Assembly: GCA_900554335.1 (NCBI GenBank)
Contig: USGT01000011.1
Coordinates: 1-15,719, forward strand
DNA: 15,719 nucleotides
Source of the DNA: an uncultured Oscillospiraceae bacterium
GTDB lineage: Bacteria; Bacillota; Clostridia; Oscillospirales; Acutalibacteraceae
Reading direction: 5' to 3'
Part shown: positions 12,254 to 15,719 of the stretch, piece after piece
How the letters are laid out: every line of letters starts with the position of its first letter
Numbering within the stretch: position 1 is the first letter of the stretch
The notes under the pieces: generated by a model
Seen by the model: only the letters and a program-made list of their open reading frames with translations
Database searches by the model: none
What the model was told of the DNA's origin: nothing
Translations under genes and position numbers: made by a program

Positions 12254-14807
12254 ACCAAGTGGCTCCCATGCTAATGTTAACATCCAGCGGGACGGAAAGT
12301 TTCACGGCATTTTCCATCTCATTTTGAAGCATTTTTTTCACGTTTTCTGCTTCGCTTAGCTTAGCTTCGATGATTAATTCGTCGTGAACTTGAAGAATAA
12401 GCTTAGATTTTTCATTTTTGAGCTTTTCAAAAACGTTAATCATAGCTATTTTTATTATGTCCGCCGCAGCGCCTTGAATCGGCATATTTCTGGCAACTCT
12501 TTCGCCGAAAGACCTCAAAACGAAGTTAGTTGAATGAATTTCGGGCAGGTATCTTCTCCTTGAAAAAATGGTTTCAACAAAGCCTTGCTCCCGAGCTTTT
12601 TCAATAACTTGGCGCATGTAATTGTCAATGCCTTCGTAGTGCGCCAGATACCTCACAATGTAAGTTTGAGCTTCTTCAAAACTTATTTCCAAATCTTTTG
12701 CAAGCGAAAACGCGCTCATGCCGTAAAGAATTCCAAAATTCACCGCTTTTGCTTTGAACCTCATTTCAGGAGTAACCATTTCAAGCGGCACGCCCATGAT
12801 TTGAGAAGCCGTGATAGCGTGGATGTCCTCGCCGTTTTTAAAGGCGTTAATCATATTTTTATCTTGCGAAACATGCGCCAAAACACGAAGCTCAATCTGA
12901 GAGTAGTCGGCATCGATCAAAACGCAATCTTCAGGAGCTTTGAAAAACTTCCTGAGCTGCCTTCCTTTTTCAGTGCGAACTGGAATATTTTGAAGATTCG
13001 GCTCCGAAGAGCTGATTCGGCCAGTTCTCGTTTCAGTTTGGTTAAACGAAGAGCGCACTCGGCCGTCGCTTTGAATAAGCTTGATTATTCCGTCGCAATA
13101 AGTTGATTTAAGCTTAGAAAGGCTTCTGTATTTCAGAATTTCGTCAACTATTTTGTGCTCACCGCTAAGTTTTTCAAGAATTTGCGCGCTGGTTGAATAT
13201 CCCGTTTTGCCTTTTTTGCCGTAAGGAAGCTTAAGCTTTTCAAATAAAATACTTCCAAGCTGGCGTGGCGAATTAACGTTAAATTCTTCGCCTGCCAAAC
13301 TGTGAATTGAAACTTCAATTTTTTTAAGTTCGGTTTCAATTTCATCGCCGTATTTTTCAAGGCCTTGCCTATCGACTAAAAAGCCAATGTTCTCCATGCT
13401 TGCAAGAACTTTCGAAAGCGGCTGCTCTATTTTCATTAGAAGCTCACTTTGGTTGTTGGCCTTGATTTCTTCTTTCAAAATTGGCGCGAGCTTCGAAATC
13501 ACATAAACTTGCTGAATGATTTTTTCAAAAGGCTTCAAGGGTTCATCCAAAGCAACCTGCGGAATTGAAATTTCATGAGCGCTGCCGAGTTTAAAAACTT
13601 CGTAGTCTTTCTCCGAAGGCGTCAAAACATAAGAAGCCAGCATAACGTCAAAATGATTATCGCTGATTTCTATTTCATTTTTTTCGAAGATTTTTTCAGT
13701 TAATTTCAAATTATGGGAAATTTTTTCGATGTCATCTGAAACCATGATTTTTTTAATCGTGCTTTCAAAATTTTCATCTTCTTTGCTCAAAGCGTAAACG
13801 TCTTTGCCAACCCCAAAAAACATTTTTTTAATTTCAAAATTTTCTATAAACGGCAAGAAACTAACTGATTTTTCGTTTTTCAAAATCTTCAAAAGTTCTT
13901 CGCAGCTAACTTCCTTAGAAGATATGTTTTCAGAAACTTCGCTAAAATTCATCTTTTCAAGAAGCTTAAAAAACTCAAGCTCAGTCATAATTTTTTTAAC
14001 CGAAGGTTCGTCCATCTTTTTGGGAATAAAATCTTGTTCATTGATTTCAATCGGCACGGAAGTGTCAATTTTACCGAGAGCGTAGCTAAGCTCAGCCATC
14101 TCTTTGCCCGCGATGAGCTTTTCTTTCACGCTGGGTTTAATGTCTATGAATTCAATGTTTTTGTAAATTTCTTCAATGCTTCCAAATTTAGAAACAAGGT
14201 CGCTAGCGGTTTTCTTGCCGATTCCTTTAACGCCGGGGATATTATCGGAAGTGTCGCCTTGAAGCGCTTTTATGTCAACGAGATTTTCAGGCAAAACGCC
14301 ATATTCTTCCTTGACTTTTTCGGTGTCGTAAAACGTTGATTCAGGTCTGCCAAACTTAGTCGAAGCAATCCTCACGCAAACTTTGCCTGAAATAAGCTGC
14401 AAAATGTCGCGATCCCCCGTTGCCAAAACGCACTCATAGTCATTTTTTTCGCAAAATGAAGCGAAAGTTCCTAAAATATCGTCCGCTTCGTAACCTGCAT
14501 AAGTCACCAATTTGTAACCCATTGCAGTTAAAAGGTCTTTCAAAATAGGAAGCTGAGAAATAAATTCATCGGGCTGCTTGCTTCTAGTTCCTTTGTAGCC
14601 TTCAAACATTTTGTGCCTAAAAGTTGGAACTGGAAGATCAAACGCAACGGCGATTCTATCTGGGTTTACTTCGCTAAGAAGCTTGTTAAGAGTAGTCAAA
14701 AAGCCGTAAATACCGTTAGTCATTTGCCCGTTTTTGTTAGAAAGCATTTTAATGCCGTAAAAAGCCCTGCTGAAAATGCTGTTGCCGTCAAGAACCAAAA
14801 ATTTCAA
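12237..14807 (-). CDS. polA: DNA polymerase I
   Basis: PolA fills gaps, removes RNA primers and acts in excision repair. The 856-residue protein has an N-terminal 5'-nuclease domain (about 1-290; DGNSIFSRAFY, YKGTRSKQPDEF, YEADDILG, GDRDILQL, GDTSDNIPGVKGIGKKTA). A 3'-5' exonuclease-like region spans about 300-460. The polymerase domain has motif A ADYSQIELR, motif B KAVNFGILYGMSAF and motif C VHDE (807-810). The exonuclease-like region lacks the DxE of motif I and has Thr in place of Asp in ISHNLKLTEKIF, so proofreading is probably absent, as in many Gram-positive and Thermus enzymes. The start is TTG, with a weak GGTGG site about 6 nt upstream; no better start fits the LVLDGNS motif. It follows yebC by 18 nt and overlaps rimI. 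Confidence 0.97.
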   Translation of the reverse strand: MKFLVLDGNSIFSRAFYGIKMLSNKNGQMTNGIYGFLTTLNKLLSEVNPDRIAVAFDLPVPTFRHKMFEGYKGTRSKQPDEFISQLPILKDLLTAMGYKLVTYAGYEADDILGTFASFCEKNDYECVLATGDRDILQLISGKVCVRIASTKFGRPESTFYDTEKVKEEYGVLPENLVDIKALQGDTSDNIPGVKGIGKKTASDLVSKFGSIEEIYKNIEFIDIKPSVKEKLIAGKEMAELSYALGKIDTSVPIEINEQDFIPKKMDEPSVKKIMTELEFFKLLEKMNFSEVSENISSKEVSCEELLKILKNEKSVSFLPFIENFEIKKMFFGVGKDVYALSKEDENFESTIKKIMVSDDIEKISHNLKLTEKIFEKNEIEISDNHFDVMLASYVLTPSEKDYEVFKLGSAHEISIPQVALDEPLKPFEKIIQQVYVISKLAPILKEEIKANNQSELLMKIEQPLSKVLASMENIGFLVDRQGLEKYGDEIETELKKIEVSIHSLAGEEFNVNSPRQLGSILFEKLKLPYGKKGKTGYSTSAQILEKLSGEHKIVDEILKYRSLSKLKSTYCDGIIKLIQSDGRVRSSFNQTETRTGRISSSEPNLQNIPVRTEKGRQLRKFFKAPEDCVLIDADYSQIELRVLAHVSQDKNMINAFKNGEDIHAITASQIMGVPLEMVTPEMRFKAKAVNFGILYGMSAFSLAKDLEISFEEAQTYIVRYLAHYEGIDNYMRQVIEKAREQGFVETIFSRRRYLPEIHSTNFVLRSFGERVARNMPIQGAAADIIKIAMINVFEKLKNEKSKLILQVHDELIIEAKLSEAENVKKMLQNEMENAVKLSVPLDVNISMGATWYDAKD

Positions 14808-14825
14808 AAGTTACCACCACTTCTT

Positions 14826-15548
14826 TTACTTTAAATTGTGCCATACATTTTTAATATCCTCATCCTCGTCGAGAATATCCAAAAGAGTGTTAACTTTCTC
14901 GGATTGTTCTTCATTCAAAGCAACATATGTATCAGGCACCATGCCAATTTCAGAAGAAACAAAAGAATAATTCTTGCTCTTCAAATATTCATAAACTTTT
15001 TCGTAATCTTCTTTTTCAGTGTAAATTATAAACAAATCGTCATCATCAAGTTGAAAATCAGAGGCTCCTGCTTCAATTGCATCCTCTTCAAGCTTCGAAA
15101 CATCTTCGACTTCTTCAAGATTTATAACGATAACACCTTTTTCAGAAAACATGAACGAAACACATCCGGCAAGACCTAAATTTCCGCCATATTTGCTAAA
15201 ATAGTGCCTTAAATTTCCGGCAGTTCTGTTTCTGTTATCTGTTAAAGCCTCAACAATAACGGCAACTCCGTGAGGGCCATAGCCTTCGTAGGTTATATCT
15301 TCGAAATTGCTATCATCTGAACCAGAAGCCGCTTTTTTAATGATTCTTTCAATATTATCGTTAGGAACATTGTTGCTTTTAGCTTTTGCAATGCAATCCC
15401 TAAGCTTGAAATTAACTGTTGGGTCTGCCCCGCCTTCTTTTGCCGCAACTGCAAGTTCTCTCCCAATCTTAGTGAAAATTTTAGCTCTTTGAGCATCGGT
15501 TTTTTCTTTTTTCCTTTTTATGTTATTCCATTTGGAATGCCCTGACAT
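14826..15548 (-). CDS. yebC: YebC/TACO1 family protein
   Basis: The 240-residue protein is a full-length YebC family member. It starts with the signature MSGHSKWNNIKRKKEKTDA and continues with FTKIGRELAVAAKEGGADP, then NVPNDNIERIIKKA, YEGYGPHGVAVIVEALTDN and GNLGLAGCVSFMF, with an acidic C-terminal half. The family was long annotated as transcriptional regulators; mitochondrial TACO1 and more recent bacterial work point instead to translation, helping ribosomes at difficult stretches. I would not name a target. The ATG has GAGGTGA with about 6 nt spacing. It is the first gene of an operon with polA, rimI and tsaD, which fits a housekeeping role with translation-linked partners. Confidence 0.95.
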   Translation of the reverse strand: MSGHSKWNNIKRKKEKTDAQRAKIFTKIGRELAVAAKEGGADPTVNFKLRDCIAKAKSNNVPNDNIERIIKKAASGSDDSNFEDITYEGYGPHGVAVIVEALTDNRNRTAGNLRHYFSKYGGNLGLAGCVSFMFSEKGVIVINLEEVEDVSKLEEDAIEAGASDFQLDDDDLFIIYTEKEDYEKVYEYLKSKNYSFVSSEIGMVPDTYVALNEEQSEKVNTLLDILDEDEDIKNVWHNLK

Positions 15549-15591
15549 TTAAAATCACCTCATAAATTTTTTCAAAACTTTTCAATTTAAA

Positions 15592-15620
15592 ATTTTACCA
15601 CTTTTTCAAGAGCCTATCAA
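15592..15620 (-). promoter_or_regulatory. Sigma-A promoter of the yebC-polA-rimI-tsaD operon
   Basis: On the minus strand TTGATA (15615-15620) and TAAAAT (15592-15597) are separated by 17 nt. Transcription would start near 15585, about 37 nt before the yebC ATG. Confidence 0.75.
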
Positions 15621-15652
15621 CCATAAAAGAAATATTTTGCAATTTGTTCGTT

Positions 15653-15682
15653 TTGACTATTGATTTTTCCCAGAATTATGAT
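15653..15682 (+). promoter_or_regulatory. Promoter of the tRNA gene
   Basis: TTGACT (15653-15658) and TATGAT (15677-15682) are separated by 18 nt. Transcription would start near 15689, only about 7 nt before the predicted mature 5' end of the tRNA, so the 5' leader to be removed by RNase P is very short. Confidence 0.75.
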
Positions 15683-15695
15683 AGAATTAAGATAT

Positions 15696-15719
15696 CCGAG
15701 TGTGGCGCAGTTTGGTAGC
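15696..15719 (+). tRNA. tRNA gene, 5' part only, probably tRNA-Pro
   Basis: The last 24 nt read as the start of a tRNA: acceptor strand CCGAGTG, T8, G9, D-stem GCGC, A14, and a D-loop with the GG of GTTTGGTA, then the start of the returning D-stem. The pattern TGTGGCGCAGTTTGGTAGC is typical of bacterial tRNA-Pro. The anticodon lies outside the window, so the amino acid is inferred from resemblance only. Confidence 0.8.

Noticed and set aside
12585..13106. Open frame of 173 codons on the plus strand
   Set aside because: It is fully antisense to the conserved polymerase domain of PolA and has no ribosome site or promoter.

Overview
The window looks like a chromosomal segment from a low-GC Gram-positive bacterium, most likely a member of the Clostridia, perhaps an Oscillospirales/Ruminococcaceae relative. 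The reasons are AT-rich DNA, strong Shine-Dalgarno sequences, textbook sigma-A promoters, frequent TTG start codons, the Firmicutes-type rny-ymdB pair, a FakA-type kinase, and a small unnamed gene placed before secG. The lineage is inferred from gene content, not from a marker search.

Left block (about 95-8165, minus strand): a tightly packed seven-gene transcription unit that reads rny, ymdB, fakA-like, recG, acpS, nnrD and a small lipoprotein gene, with gaps of 9-27 nt. A good promoter lies at 8136-8165 and leaves an RNA leader of about 200 nt before rny. The genes cover RNA decay, fatty-acid activation, DNA repair, carrier-protein activation and NAD(P)H repair.

Middle block (about 8244-9000): a divergent plus-strand pair, an unnamed conserved-looking gene and secG, from a sigma-A promoter at 8244-8272. 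It ends in two tandem hairpins that also separate it from the convergent gene on its right.

Accessory gene (8999-10090, minus strand): the most unusual item. The protein has a textbook double-glycine leader of the bacteriocin/RiPP type (31 residues ending ELISGG). A Sec-like hydrophobic segment ending in an AxA motif follows directly. Next comes a large beta-helix-like body and a C-terminal third full of GGN/GGD/GGK repeats. It has its own near-consensus promoter, but no transporter, peptidase or modification enzyme is encoded nearby.

Right block (10248-15719): a monocistronic NUDIX hydrolase gene on the plus strand converges on a minus-strand operon yebC-polA-rimI-tsaD across a shared bidirectional terminator. 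That operon has its own promoter at 15592-15620. Divergent from it, at the right edge, a strong promoter reads into the first 24 nt of a tRNA gene, probably tRNA-Pro, which is cut by the window end.

Apart from the double-glycine protein, the window is ordinary housekeeping chromosome. I saw no insertion sequence, prophage gene, CRISPR array or rRNA.
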